A stretch of 64,000 nucleotides of DNA from assembly GCA_002347685.1 (NCBI GenBank), contig DDWS01000026.1:32159-96158 (forward strand), read 5' to 3'. This DNA is from Syntrophaceae bacterium UBA2280 (GTDB taxonomy: Bacteria > Desulfobacterota > Syntrophia > Syntrophales > Smithellaceae). Within the stretch, counting starts at the first letter, position 1. Each line of letters begins with the position of its first letter. The notes below the pieces were generated by a model. The model saw only the letters and a program-made list of their open reading frames with translations, was not told where the DNA came from and made no database searches. The translations under genes were made by a program, and so were the position numbers. Shown piece by piece: positions 43,803 through 54,600 of this stretch.

Positions 43803-44022
43803 AGTAAAAAAACTCCAGGGTATTTCCTTGTTATTCTGATTGAGAAAAGATGCTCCATGCCAATGCAGTGCAAAATTTCTACTATATTTACATCGATTAT
43901 TCAATGGATACGACCGGCCCGCCGGAAAGCAGCCATTGCATGATCGGATGCGGTTTCAATAATCAGATCGGGATTTGCTTTCCCGGCCGCTTGCAGCGCC
44001 CCGGCACACCCCGATCCATCCC

Positions 44023-45357
44023 TTACCGGATACCAAATTTTTCGAAGATAAAATCCGTGTCCTCCCCGATGCGGGCGGAGACTTTTTTGACTCGAAGCGG
44101 CGTTTTCGACATCTTCCCGGTTACAGGAAGCTTGAGTCCTCCGCAGGACGGATCATCCACCTTAAAGAAGGTGTTTCGCACCTTCCAGTGTTCCACCTCC
44201 ATGACTTCCATGGGACGCAGCATGCGGGTAGTCACCGGAAGACCGCCGCCGCGCCACTTTGAACGAGCGGCCTTGAGGCAGAAAGCCTGAAATTTCGTAA
44301 ATATTTCATTAAAGGTCATGTTGGCCACGGCCTTTTCAATTTCACGGTTGAGCGTCTTGGCCCTTTCGATATCGTCGGTAATCCGGTCCAGAAGCGTTTT
44401 CCAGTCCTCCTCGATATGCCACAGCCCCAGAATCCGAAGAGCCGCCCTGAAATCCTGGTCCCGGAAACAGGCAATGGCCACGTAACCGTCTTTGCATTTG
44501 AAGAATCCGTACGGGCAAAGCCCGTAATCGAGCGTCCCGTAACGGGGACGCGGTTTTTTCCAGATATATCCGACGGTTGGCGGAAACCCCACGCAAGATG
44601 AATAGGAATCGGCTGTGGCCACATCGATCATTTGCCCCTGACCGGTTCGCCCTTTAAAGAAAAGGGCCATCAGGCTGCTGCACACAGCCGACACGGCGCT
44701 CGTGTATCCGGCCGTGTAGAAGCCTGCCCTGGTCGGCCAGTTGTAGGGTTCCGGATCATCGGGCAGGCCGCCGATAAGGCCTGCCATTCCTGATTCGGCC
44801 TGACTGGTGAGATCCGACCACGGCTGGGACGCCATTTCTTTTGCCTGACGAGTGTACTGGCCGTAGGGCGTGATTGCCAGATATATCAGAGACGGATTGA
44901 TTTCCTTGAGCTGCCGGTAGCCGATTCCCAGACGGTCCATCAGACCGGGCTCAAAGGTTTCAATGAGCATATCCGCCTTTTTCACAAGCGCAATAAACTT
45001 TTTTTTGTCCTCTTCGTTTTGAATGTCCAGGATGACGTTGTGCTTGTTTCTGCTCTCCATGAGATAGGGAATCCCGGTGCCTTCGACGGTTTTTCCGTAA
45101 GGTGTCATCAGGCGCGACGGATCGCCATCCGGAGGTTCTATCCTGATCACAAAAGCCCCCGCCTCGGCAAGAAGGCTCGAAGCGATAGTACCGGTAAAAT
45201 TGGCATAGCTCAAGTCAAGGACAACCGTGTCGCTGAGCGCCTCCGGTTTTCCCTGCGGCGACATGATTTCGGAGATGACTTTGCTCCATTCCGAAATCCG
45301 CTTCGCGGCTTGCTTGTTTTGCATATGCCGTGAATATACTTTTTCCTTACTCGACAT
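44023..45357 (-). CDS. CaiB/BaiF class III CoA-transferase, subunit 2
   Basis: 444 residues from ATG 45357, which overlaps the end of the upstream CoA-transferase gene by 11 bp. Class III CoA-transferase fold: VVLDLSYANFTGTIASSLLAEAGAFVIRIEPP at the start, and the catalytic Asp probably in WSDLTSQAESG (about 205). It moves CoA between carboxylates through an Asp-CoA anhydride intermediate. Two adjacent CaiB genes recall heteromeric enzymes such as succinyl-CoA:benzylsuccinate CoA-transferase. The donor and acceptor here are unknown. The long gap (220 bp) to the carboxyltransferase is the largest in the run. Confidence 0.86.
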   Translation of the reverse strand: MSSKEKVYSRHMQNKQAAKRISEWSKVISEIMSPQGKPEALSDTVVLDLSYANFTGTIASSLLAEAGAFVIRIEPPDGDPSRLMTPYGKTVEGTGIPYLMESRNKHNVILDIQNEEDKKKFIALVKKADMLIETFEPGLMDRLGIGYRQLKEINPSLIYLAITPYGQYTRQAKEMASQPWSDLTSQAESGMAGLIGGLPDDPEPYNWPTRAGFYTAGYTSAVSAVCSSLMALFFKGRTGQGQMIDVATADSYSSCVGFPPTVGYIWKKPRPRYGTLDYGLCPYGFFKCKDGYVAIACFRDQDFRAALRILGLWHIEEDWKTLLDRITDDIERAKTLNREIEKAVANMTFNEIFTKFQAFCLKAARSKWRGGGLPVTTRMLRPMEVMEVEHWKVRNTFFKVDDPSCGGLKLPVTGKMSKTPLRVKKVSARIGEDTDFIFEKFGIR

Positions 45358-46708
45358 CGCTTTCACCACCATAGTTGAATAATTTGTCTTCCTCAATATT
45401 GTAATACACCGGGGGCCGCTGTCCCACGCGGTAATCCCACCCCCCGACAACCTGCTCTTTTTCGAGTTTCAGAATATCTTCTTCCGATAGCCCCAAACGG
45501 GTTTTCAGGATGTAGCGATTATGATATCCGATCGGCCGTGTCAGCCATTTGACCCTTCCCGGTGTTTCACTCATCATCGCCGCGGAACCGGCCATGACCA
45601 GTTTTTGATACATCGGATCGTCAAATTCCACGACGGAACCGCGTTCTTTCCGCCACGGATCTGTGCTGATCTGGACATCATCCTGGACTTCACCCAGAGG
45701 AAAACGGCAGGACTTTCTAAGCTCGCGAAGTTCATCGGCTGAAGTTGAAGCCATCCAATCGGACACAATCCGGTTTAATTCTGAGGCGTTTTCGGGTTTA
45801 CACCGGTCCAGGGATCCGGCGAAACGACTGTCCTTCATCAGATCCTCTCTGTTGAGGACCCTGCCTAAAGCGGCGAACTGCTCATCCGTGCCGATGGAAA
45901 GGGCGAAAAAGGCACCATCCGATGTCTTGAAAATGCCCGATGGAGATGCGGTGGGATCCTGATTGCCCGTGCGGCCGATTTCTTCGCCGGTGACACTGCT
46001 GTAAGTGAAATGAAACAGGGAACGCATCAGAATTTCCGCCTGGCAGATATCCAGATACTGCCCTTCGCCCGTTTTCTCCCGATAGTTGAGCGCCATCATG
46101 ATCAGCATGGCGGCGAAAAATCCCGGATAGAAATCCCCGTAGAAATCCGGGACCTTGAAATAATGTTCCGTATCGGGATATCCGGTGCTGCTGATGACGC
46201 CACTGGCTCCCTGGGCCAGCAAATCCCATCCGGGGAAAAAGCGAAAGGGTCCGGACTGTCCGAACGTGCTCAGGCTCGCATAAATAATTTTCGGATTGAC
46301 GGCCCGTGTCTGGGTATAGCCGATTCCCCAGGCTTCGACAGTTCCGCTGGCGAAGTTTTCAATCACGATGTCGGACTGTTCGGCAAGCTTCAGGATAAGG
46401 TCCTTTCCCCGGGGATACTTCACGTCGATTCCGACAAAATACTTGCTGTGATTGATGAAGTGCCACATGGGGTTTGAGTGCTTCCAGTATTTCCCCCAGT
46501 AGGTGGCGCTGCGCCAGTAGTCCCCCTGGTAGGGCACTTCGACCTTGATCACTTCAGCGCCATGTTCGGCCAGGACGTTGGCTGCCTTGGGACCGAAAAT
46601 CATGTGCGACAAATCGAGCACCCGGATGCCTTTTAACGCTTCCGACTTTTTTTCCACCTTGGTGCGGTCGAAGGCGTCGGCCATGTATGAAAAATAATCA
46701 TTGTTCAT
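45347..46708 (-). CDS. CaiB/BaiF class III CoA-transferase, subunit 1
   Basis: 453 residues. Class III CoA-transferase: GIRVLDLSHMIFGPKAANVLAEHGAEVIKVE at the start (about 27-57), DIVIENFASGTVEAWGIGY, and the catalytic Asp in PGWDLLAQGASG (about 170). It probably forms a pair with the next gene. It follows livF with a 4-bp gap, so CoA activation is coupled to uptake by the Liv-type transporter: the imported acid is likely its acceptor. Confidence 0.88.
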   Translation of the reverse strand: MNNDYFSYMADAFDRTKVEKKSEALKGIRVLDLSHMIFGPKAANVLAEHGAEVIKVEVPYQGDYWRSATYWGKYWKHSNPMWHFINHSKYFVGIDVKYPRGKDLILKLAEQSDIVIENFASGTVEAWGIGYTQTRAVNPKIIYASLSTFGQSGPFRFFPGWDLLAQGASGVISSTGYPDTEHYFKVPDFYGDFYPGFFAAMLIMMALNYREKTGEGQYLDICQAEILMRSLFHFTYSSVTGEEIGRTGNQDPTASPSGIFKTSDGAFFALSIGTDEQFAALGRVLNREDLMKDSRFAGSLDRCKPENASELNRIVSDWMASTSADELRELRKSCRFPLGEVQDDVQISTDPWRKERGSVVEFDDPMYQKLVMAGSAAMMSETPGRVKWLTRPIGYHNRYILKTRLGLSEEDILKLEKEQVVGGWDYRVGQRPPVYYNIEEDKLFNYGGESDVE

Positions 46709-46712
46709 AGAA

Positions 46713-47417
46713 CTAGACTCCCATGTAAGCTTTCTTGATCAATTCGCTTTTAAGCAGATCCTTGCTCTTCCCATCCAGAACGATTTCTCCATCCTGCATG
46801 ACGTATCCCCTGTTGCTGATTTCAAGGGCGATCTGAGCATTCTGCTCGGCGAGAAATACGGTGATGCCCTGTTTCGGCAGGATTTCGATTGCACTGTATA
46901 TCTGCTGTTGAAACGCAGGGCTCAATCCAAGTGACGGTTCGTCGATCATCAGGAGCTTCGGCCGCGCCATCAATCCCCGGGCGATCACCAGCATCTGCTG
47001 CTCGCCGCCGCTCATCAGGCTGGCCCGCTGGGCACTCCGTTCCGCGAGCCTGGGAAACATTTTCGACACCTGCTCGTACATCTCGTGGCGCCCGCTCCAG
47101 GCTTTCCGGGTACTTGCCCCCATGAAAAGATTTTCTTTCACCGACAGATAAGGAAAGATTTTCCTTCCTTCGGGTATCTGAGAAATGCCCATACGCACGA
47201 CGTCCTGGGGCGGCAGCTTCTCGATCGATTTTCCGAGAAACTCGATGGTGCCCGCTGTTCCATGGAGGATGGCTGAAATCGTATTGAGCAGTGTGGTCTT
47301 GCCTGCTCCGTTTGAACCCAGAAGCGAAACCAGTTCTCCTTCTTTTATGGTCAGGTTCACGCGGTGCAAAACCGGAATGACGCCGTAAGAGACGTCCAGA
47401 TTTTTAATGGTAAGCAT
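46713..47417 (-). CDS. livF: Liv-type ABC transporter ATPase (LivF-like)
   Basis: 234 residues. Walker A LLGSNGAGKTTLLN (about 33-46), signature LMSGGEQQMLVIARGL, Walker B LLMIDEPSLGLS, and the H-loop replaced by Q in FLAEQNAQ as usual in LivF. ATPase of a branched-chain-amino-acid-type importer, but in this operon the substrate is probably an organic acid. It is 1 bp from livG. Confidence 0.9.
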   Translation of the reverse strand: MLTIKNLDVSYGVIPVLHRVNLTIKEGELVSLLGSNGAGKTTLLNTISAILHGTAGTIEFLGKSIEKLPPQDVVRMGISQIPEGRKIFPYLSVKENLFMGASTRKAWSGRHEMYEQVSKMFPRLAERSAQRASLMSGGEQQMLVIARGLMARPKLLMIDEPSLGLSPAFQQQIYSAIEILPKQGITVFLAEQNAQIALEISNRGYVMQDGEIVLDGKSKDLLKSELIKKAYMGV

Positions 47418-47418
47418 G

Positions 47419-48144
47419 TCAGTGTTTACCCCCTAAATAAGCCTCAATAATATGCGGATCTTTAACAATCTGCTCGGGCGGACCCTCGGCGATCTTTTTC
47501 CCGTACTGTAAGACGACAATGCGCTGGGCGGCCTTCATGATGATTTTCATGACATGTTCGATCCACAGGATGGTAATGCCGAATTGTTCCTGTGCGCTCC
47601 AGATCATCTCGAGGGCCCGTTCCGATTCCACGGGATTGAGACCCGCCATGGCTTCATCGAGCAGGAGCAGTTTTGGCGTCGTCGCCAGCGCCCGGGCCAG
47701 TTCGAGCATTCTGAGCTCATAGAGATTGAGATTGCTGGCCAGTTCATCGCGTTTGGAAAAAAGACCGACAAATTCCAGATAGTAAGACGCTTCGAGTCCC
47801 GCGTCGCCTAAACTCATGTTGGTCCGCTTCTTGCCGTTTAAAACACTCGTCACGACAGACGCCAGCGCCGTCATGGCATAAAAGGGCTGCGGAATCTGAT
47901 AGGTTCTCGATACGCCCAGTTTGCAAATCTTGTCCGATGTCATCCCGGTGATTTGAGTTCCCTCAAAATGGATCGATCCGTCAGAGGGCTGATAAAGTCC
48001 GCAGATGATATTCATCATCGTTGTTTTTCCCGCGCCGTTGGGACCGATCAGCCCGACAACTTCATTTTTGCCCACGGAAAAGCTGACATCATCGAGCGCC
48101 CGAAGGCCGCCGAAACTAATACCTACATTCTTGATTTCTATCAC
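47419..48144 (-). CDS. livG: Liv-type ABC transporter ATPase (LivG-like)
   Basis: 241 residues from a GTG start (48142-48144) with AAAGGAG upstream. Walker A LIGPNGAGKTTMMN, signature region NLYELRMLELARALA, Walker B LLLLDEAMAGLN, and EHVMKIIMKAAQRIVVLQYGKKIAEG at the end, as in LivG. The signature reads LYELRM where LSxGQ-type is usual, a moderate deviation. Second ATPase of the importer. Confidence 0.9.
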   Translation of the reverse strand: MIEIKNVGISFGGLRALDDVSFSVGKNEVVGLIGPNGAGKTTMMNIICGLYQPSDGSIHFEGTQITGMTSDKICKLGVSRTYQIPQPFYAMTALASVVTSVLNGKKRTNMSLGDAGLEASYYLEFVGLFSKRDELASNLNLYELRMLELARALATTPKLLLLDEAMAGLNPVESERALEMIWSAQEQFGITILWIEHVMKIIMKAAQRIVVLQYGKKIAEGPPEQIVKDPHIIEAYLGGKH

Positions 48145-48223
48145 GTCTTGAGCATCTCCTTTACATATGAGAACGAACCTTTGCCCGTCTGTACACGGCG
48201 GTGACGAATGGCCTCATCTCTTC

Positions 48224-49267
48224 TTATTCACGGCGTACATGCATCTTGGGATAGTAATCCCGGGGATGTCTTTTCTTGTAGAGCCCCCAGAGCCCCTCCC
48301 CGCGGGGCAAAAGATAAATCATCGCAACCAGGACCAGCGGAAACACCCAGTGGCTGATGTGGCCAAAGCTCCGCAGGGCTTCTTCGATGATGGACACCGC
48401 ATAGGCGCCGGGAACCGCACCGAAGACGGAGGCGCGTCCTCCGATGATCACGATGAAGAGCACCTTCAGCATGAACTCGAGCGGCAGGTACGTCACACCG
48501 GCGAAGGATCGGAAGGTATGGACAATAAACCATCCTACAATGCCGGTGAGAATGGAGGGAACCACATAGTAGATCACCTTATAAAAGCTGACATTGATGC
48601 CCATCATCCGCGCCACATTTTCATTTTCATTGATCGCCGCCAGTGAAACGCCGAACCGGGATTTGGTGATCTTATGGGCCCCCAACAGGTACAGGAGCAT
48701 TAAAAACAGCGACAGATAATAATAGGACAGGTAATTCCACTTGACCCGGCCCAGATCGAAAAGGGGACTCATCCCGAAAAGACCCACCTCGCCTCTGAAG
48801 ATATCACCGAACTGGTAGGTCAAATCAAGAAAGGCCAGGGGCAAAATCAGGGTGATGAGTGAAAAATAAAGCCCGCGGGCGATCCAGGTGATCGGACTGA
48901 GCATCAGGGCAACCGACCCGCAGACAAAAATGGTCCCCAGAAGCGTGAAGAAAGGGTTCCAGCCGAAAGAAAGGTTCAAAAGCGCCGCCGTGTACCCCCC
49001 GATTCCCAGGTAAAACTGGGGTCCGAAATTCACCCGGGCCGTTCCAAGAATCTGCAGGCTCAAGGGGATGGCGAGGGCGGCCAGGAGATTGGCCGTGGTG
49101 AGCATCGTCAGCAGATGCGGGTATGAAAAAAAGAACAACGGCAATATCAGCAGAAACGCCACACCGAAAGTCGGATTCCGCCAGTAGCGGGGCTCTATGC
49201 ACCACTCATATTTCTGCGTTCCCCATCTGAGCAAAACGCGATCCCGTTTCAGATCAACACTTACCAT
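48224..49267 (-). CDS. livM: Liv-type ABC transporter permease (LivM-like)
   Basis: 347 residues with about nine membrane spans. The permease signature is present in FGVSLAAINENENVARMMGINVSFYK, and the end has GGRASVFGAVPGAYAVSIIEEALR. Its start overlaps the livH stop by 7 bp. The N-terminal 35 residues are hydrophilic (RDRVLLRWGTQKYEW), an extension not usual in LivM. Confidence 0.9.
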   Translation of the reverse strand: MVSVDLKRDRVLLRWGTQKYEWCIEPRYWRNPTFGVAFLLILPLFFFSYPHLLTMLTTANLLAALAIPLSLQILGTARVNFGPQFYLGIGGYTAALLNLSFGWNPFFTLLGTIFVCGSVALMLSPITWIARGLYFSLITLILPLAFLDLTYQFGDIFRGEVGLFGMSPLFDLGRVKWNYLSYYYLSLFLMLLYLLGAHKITKSRFGVSLAAINENENVARMMGINVSFYKVIYYVVPSILTGIVGWFIVHTFRSFAGVTYLPLEFMLKVLFIVIIGGRASVFGAVPGAYAVSIIEEALRSFGHISHWVFPLVLVAMIYLLPRGEGLWGLYKKRHPRDYYPKMHVRRE

Positions 49268-50136
49268 ATCGTTTCTCCCTCCACTATTCCGCCCCGTTTA
49301 ACAATGAGGAATACAAGTGTTACAAAGAGCGCCGCGAAACTCATGAATCGTGGAGCCAGTAAAAAGCTTGTCGAAAAATGCACAAAGGCAATCAGGTACG
49401 AGGCAATGATGTTGCCTTTGAGATTGCCCAGCCCTCCCAGAATGGCGATCAACAGCGCCGTAATCAGAAGCGGTTGACCCATGTGCGGATCAATACTCCA
49501 GAAGGGCGCGATCATGATCACGCACAGGGAAGGCGGGATCACAGCCAGAATCATGGCGAGGTAATACATGTTGTTCACGGAGGCCCCCATAAGCCTGGCG
49601 GCGTTTAAATCCTGACTCATCGCCCTGATAATCAGGCCGATTCTGGTTTTCATGAACATGAAAATAAAGAGCGCCGTCACGACAATGCCGACGATCGCCG
49701 CGGCGATCATCTGATAGGACACATTGACGACACCGATGGTCGCAACCCCCTGAAACAACGTCGTCGGAAGGTTGACTCCCGCCGTCACGGGATACAACCA
49801 GTTCACGAAATGACTGGCGGCAAGAAACAGAAGAATGGAAACCACCAGAAGGTTCTCCTCTTCATCCAGATATCTTTGAAAGACCCCCTTGTAAAAGACG
49901 ACGACAGCGATGAATATCTGTAAAAGCAGCATGAGGATGATGCTTGGAATCAGCCCCAGGTTCATATCGGACAGGAAGAACCACAAACCATAGGCGGCCA
50001 ATACAAAAGTGATGCCGTATCCGAGGTGAAAAATGCGCAATACGCCGCAAATCAATGAAAAACCTATGGAAATCAGAAGATAGATCGATCCCCATATAAC
50101 CGTGTAGATCAGAATGTTCTCAATTACAGCAACCAT
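49261..50136 (-). CDS. livH: Liv-type ABC transporter permease (LivH-like)
   Basis: 291 residues from ATG 50136, which has GAGAG at 8 bases; the longer frame from 50151 has no Shine-Dalgarno. About eight membrane spans. Permease signature MKTRIGLIIRAMSQDLNAARLMGASV; GQPLLITALLIAILGGLGNLKGNIIASY near the end. It follows livK after a GC-rich hairpin. Confidence 0.9.
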   Translation of the reverse strand: MVAVIENILIYTVIWGSIYLLISIGFSLICGVLRIFHLGYGITFVLAAYGLWFFLSDMNLGLIPSIILMLLLQIFIAVVVFYKGVFQRYLDEEENLLVVSILLFLAASHFVNWLYPVTAGVNLPTTLFQGVATIGVVNVSYQMIAAAIVGIVVTALFIFMFMKTRIGLIIRAMSQDLNAARLMGASVNNMYYLAMILAVIPPSLCVIMIAPFWSIDPHMGQPLLITALLIAILGGLGNLKGNIIASYLIAFVHFSTSFLLAPRFMSFAALFVTLVFLIVKRGGIVEGETIW

Positions 50137-50152
50137 GTCATAATCTCTCATT

Positions 50153-50180
50153 GGGGGGGCGCCCGTTGAGGGCGCCCCCT
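50153..50180 (-). promoter_or_regulatory. intercistronic hairpin between livK and livH
   Basis: GGGGGCGCCC and its complement form a 10-bp GC stem with a 5-base loop directly before the livH start. There is no U-tract. Such stems after binding-protein genes stabilise their mRNA and lower downstream expression, which is the usual stoichiometry for ABC importers. Confidence 0.6.
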
Positions 50181-50229
50181 GTTGTTTATTTCCGCTGCTA
50201 CTTCGTACCGGGGCAAACGGATCGGGAGC

Positions 50230-51492
50230 TTACTTTCTCAATTTCGCCGGTGACATGAATTTTCCGGTGGCGATGTTTTTGGGATAAATCGGCACCATTT
50301 TCCCGTCCTGCCATTGAACGATGGGCGTCACGTATGCCGGATAGGGGAGATTATGATGGTTCTTGGCATCCCATCCGATGGTTCCGAGAACCGCCGTTTC
50401 TTTCACATTTTCAAGCTCATGGATGACTTTTTCAATGTCCTTGGTGTCGCCTGCCTGCTGAAGGGCTTTCCTGTAGCCGAAAAGCGTGTCATATGTGGTG
50501 TGTGATCCGAAAATAGGCCCCACCTTGTATTTCTCAATCATGTTGTCCATGAAGGGAATTGTTTTTTCAGTGATGGGAACCTTGACAAAGGACGAACCGA
50601 TGCTTCCGCCGGCGATCATGCCGTCGGTCATTTTCCAGGCCATCGGCATGCCGGCAATTCCGCCCCAGAAGAACCATGGGATGTCGCGGGCGCTGGATTG
50701 AGCCCACTGCTTGATAAAGGAAGCCTGATCGATATATCCCATGACGCCGTCGATGGCATCGGCGCCTGATTTCGTGATATCATCAAACAGGGTGCTGAAC
50801 ACTTTCTGATCCAGTGATATCGTCGCTTCATAGACGACGTCAAAACCCTTGCTCTTATAAATATCCTTGAGGCTGGGTGAAACTCCCGGGATACCCCGAC
50901 GGATGGGCTGGGTCCATGCCATGTCTTCATACAGCAAGGCGATTTTCTTTGAGCCGATGTAATTTTTATGGAAATCGGGCAGAATTTGTCCACCAAGAAT
51001 CTGGAGGTAATGGGTGGCTACGAAATAATAGGTATGGAAGGCGAATTTGTACCGGTCATAGTTATCCCGCACAAGATGCCAGATATCGTCGGTTCCGCCA
51101 ATGGTGCAAAACATGATGTGCGGGAATTCACGGAAAAGCTCAGCGCCGATCTGGGCTCCCGCCACGCCCATTTCAACCTTCTCAGCCACAACCACGGCAT
51201 CCACCCGGTTGTGCATAACCAGTTTCTTATACACCTCGATGCCTTTGGGGATTTCTCCCTTGGTGTCTTCCGAAATCAACTCCACCGGACGCCCCAGAAT
51301 GCCTCCGGACGCGTTCATCTCTTCAACCGCCAGCTTTGCCGCCGCCTGAGCGCTCAGCGAGAAAGGTGCTGAGAGATTACCCATAAAGCCGATCTTGATT
51401 GGTTTACCCTTCTGTGCCATCGCCGGTGAAATCCCCAGCGTCAGGCCAAGAACAACTGCGAGAACGATGAAAAAAATGCGTGCTTTGTTCAT
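50230..51492 (-). CDS. Liv-type ABC transporter substrate-binding protein
   Basis: 420 residues. Signal peptide (1-26, ending PAMA-Q), then a type I periplasmic binding fold: KPIKIGFMGNLSAPFSLSAQAAAKLAVEEMNASGGILGRPVEL at the start. The family binds amino acids, amides, and often aromatic or short organic acids. RBS AAGGAGG. It is the first gene behind a sigma-54 promoter and leads livHMGF, two CoA-transferases and a carboxyltransferase, so the ligand is likely a carboxylic acid that gets a CoA group. Confidence 0.9.
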   Translation of the reverse strand: MNKARIFFIVLAVVLGLTLGISPAMAQKGKPIKIGFMGNLSAPFSLSAQAAAKLAVEEMNASGGILGRPVELISEDTKGEIPKGIEVYKKLVMHNRVDAVVVAEKVEMGVAGAQIGAELFREFPHIMFCTIGGTDDIWHLVRDNYDRYKFAFHTYYFVATHYLQILGGQILPDFHKNYIGSKKIALLYEDMAWTQPIRRGIPGVSPSLKDIYKSKGFDVVYEATISLDQKVFSTLFDDITKSGADAIDGVMGYIDQASFIKQWAQSSARDIPWFFWGGIAGMPMAWKMTDGMIAGGSIGSSFVKVPITEKTIPFMDNMIEKYKVGPIFGSHTTYDTLFGYRKALQQAGDTKDIEKVIHELENVKETAVLGTIGWDAKNHHNLPYPAYVTPIVQWQDGKMVPIYPKNIATGKFMSPAKLRK

Positions 51493-51532
51493 GTGATCCT
51501 CCTTTTTAAATGACGATAAACTTCAAATTCTT

Positions 51533-51548
51533 AGCAACCATTGTGCCA
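51533..51548 (-). promoter_or_regulatory. sigma-54 promoter of the liv-CoA-transferase operon
   Basis: On the minus strand TGGCAC (51543-51548), five bases, TTGCT (51533-51537): a perfect core match with correct spacing. The start is predicted at about 51522, 30 bases before the livK ATG. Confidence 0.85.
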
Positions 51549-51624
51549 TGAGAAAACAAGCAAGCAACTACTTGTTATTCAAAGTATTTCTCATTAAAAA
51601 AGCACAACGCTTTCAAAAAAACAC

Positions 51625-51638
51625 AACGATATATCGTT
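51625..51638. promoter_or_regulatory. palindrome AACGATATATCGTT, probable enhancer site 1
   Basis: A 14-bp perfect palindrome centred 110 bases upstream of the predicted livK start. Its 12-bp core ACGATATATCGT occurs again at 55207-55218 before the other sigma-54 promoter of this locus. It is therefore probably a binding site of the sigma-54 activator encoded between the two sites. Confidence 0.7.
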
Positions 51639-51690
51639 AACAAACTAAATATGATATTATTTTTGTAGAAATGGCGAAGGCAGGGCCGAA

Positions 51691-54600
51691 TCAGTCGGCA
51701 TCAGTATCTCCGGTCAGATAGCTCGCTTTTCGCGATATACCCAGCTTCTTCATTCGCGAAAAGAGTGTATTGGGATGAATGTCGAGAATTTCTGCTGCGC
51801 CACCCTGACCCGTTACCTTGCCGCCCGTTGCCCTGAGAACTTCCAGAATATGGTTTAGCTCGTTTTCCCTGAGGCTCATATGGGCATCATGAGATAAAGA
51901 ATGCCTGCTGGCCAGTTCCGGCACCCGATAAAAGGGGCCGTTGCTCAATATCACCCCTCTCTCGATGACATTTTCAAGCTCCCTGACGTTTCCCGGCCAG
52001 TCATAGGACATGAGTTTTTCCATTTCCGGCGGTGAAATTTTGTCCAGGGGCTTATTGCACTTATTCGCGTAGAGCCCCAGAAAATACCGGGCGAGAAGCG
52101 GCACGTCTTCTTTTCTGTCCCGGAGACTGGGAACATGAATGGGAAACACATTGAGGCGATAATAGAGATCCCTGCGGAAACGGCCCTTTTTTACTTCCTG
52201 TTCCAGATTCCGGTTCGTGGCGGCCAGAAGACGAAAATCCGACTGAATGATGACGTCGCCGCCGACCCGCACGAATTCCCGGCTTTGCAAAACCCGCAGG
52301 AGCTTGACCTGGATATCCATGGAAATATCCCCGATTTCGTCGAGGAAGATAGTTCCCCCGTTGGCAAGCTCGAATCGCCCGATGTGGCGCGCCGTCGCTC
52401 CGGTAAAAGCCCCCTTTTCATGGCCAAAAAGTTCACTGGAAATCAGACTCTCAGAAAGAGCGCTACAGTCGACCCGGATAAAAGGCTTCTCCGCCCGGTG
52501 GCTGTGATGATGGATCGATCGGGCTACCAGCTCCTTGCCGACGCCTGTCTCGCCCAGAATCAAAACCGTCGCATCCGTCTGGGCAACCTGTTCTGCCTGG
52601 CTGAACACTTTCTTGATGGCCGGACTTTGACCCACGAAATCCTCGAAATGAATGGTTTCGAGGTATTCTTTCTCATAATGCTCTTTTTCAAGTTGCTGTT
52701 TTTCATACAGGTTTTGCAGGGCTTCCCAAGCTTCCGCGTTATCCATGGCAATAGCGGCCTGGGTGGCAAAGTAGTTGAGAATTTCCAGATCCGACTCCTT
52801 AAAAGCGCTGCGAAACAGCCGGTTGTCGTGATACAAAACGCCGGTTACTTTATTGCGCATTTTAAGAGGAACGCAGATACAAGACCGAATGGCGCCTCCG
52901 CCGGTGGCTTGATCGGAATTCCGGTGGTCGAGTTCCATGATGTGTCCCTTGCCTGTCCTGGCCGTTTTTTCGATCAGCCTCATGGACCTGTCAAAATGGG
53001 GCACGGTGACATCTTCAGACGTGAGATTTTTCGCAGCCTTTAGAATGACTGTCTCGGCTCTTTCCCCTTCCAGAACGAAAATGGCACCCCGCTCGGCGCC
53101 GGTTATCCTGTTGATGGCGGAAATGATGCGCCTGGAAAGCTCCCTGTAATCCCGTATTGTGGTCAGCTCCTGGCTTAACCGCAATATTTCATCGAGCAGG
53201 TTTCTCCCGTAGCGCAGATCCTTCACAAGCGGCCTGATGTCGCCGGGAACCAGAACCTCGTTGAAAGCATAGAGCGTCCGTGCCGCCGGTTCGGCGTACT
53301 CGATGTATTCTTTCTCGCTGCCCATCCGCAGATATTCCCTGGCCACCTCCAGCTTCGACTTGGCCAGTTCAATCTGATGCCCGCAGGTTTCCAGGTCTGC
53401 CATGGATTGCTTGAGGGTTTGCAGAATGTCCCTGCTTGAATGGCCCGAATTCCGCATCATCAGCGCCTTATGCCGGAAGGCAACGCCCTTCATGAAAAGA
53501 TTACCGCTCTCGAGGGAATAGCGTATTTCATCGTCCAGGGACAAACCCTCCATCCGCGGGAACGATCCGTCTTCCATGTCCTTGCAGATCATCATCCACA
53601 AAGCGGTAAACTTCACGGTCATTTGGGACTGCACACTGAGATCACAATATTCCTTCAGGTTTGATATCGCCTTGGCAGGGTCACCCGCCTGGTGATGCGC
53701 GTAGCTCAGCAAAGCCAGCGCTCCCAGCCGGGCATAAATGCTTTTGCTTTTCTTGATTTCATCCCAGGATTCTTCAATGCACGAAATGGCATCCTCGGGG
53801 CGGTGCAGCTCCAGCAGCAAATGTCCGAGGGATACTCCTGCCAAGCCGGCCATGGACAAGTTGCCAATGCTGCGGCTGCGGACTCGAATGGCATCGAGCA
53901 TACCCAGGCCCTGCGAATACAAACCGGTATGGCCAAGACAGACGCCCGCCGTCAGAGCGGCCAACAGGGGCAGCCGGTTCTTTGGAAACTGGTCTTCCAC
54001 TTCGGGTACGAGAGTTTCGTAAATTCGGACAACCTCTTTATAGCGGCCAGACCAGTAATGAAAAAAAATACCGAAAATCGTCGCTGATTTCTGGATGGCC
54101 GGGTCATCGATTGTTCGGGCCAACTCCCATCCCTGCCTGAAGTGGCTTAACGCAGAACTGTACCGGGAGGAAAGCCACTGGCTTTTTCCCAGATGCATTT
54201 CAAGAAAACCGATCGAACCCGAATCGCCGCAGGATTCGGCGCGGCGGATCGCTTCCCGGAGGATCGCGATGACGCGGTTCGGATTATCACTGTCCGTGGA
54301 AACCTTCGCATACTCAAGGGTCGCTTCAATGAAGAGACGGTCTGCTTCAGGCGTCGCAAGTTGCCTGAGGTCATCGATGGCCTTGTCGTAATAAAGCCTC
54401 GCTTCCTCATCCCTGAACTGCCTGCGGTGAATGTTGCCGTTTTCAATCAGAAGGCGGCATCCGGCATCATCATTGGAAATATGCAGCAGATGCCGGGCAA
54501 CCTGTCTTGTTTTTTTTGAGTCTTCGGAGAGATCTCCGAGAAGCAGCCTGGATATATTCCGATGAAGGGATTCTCTGTCGGCGGGCGGGATGGCCGACAC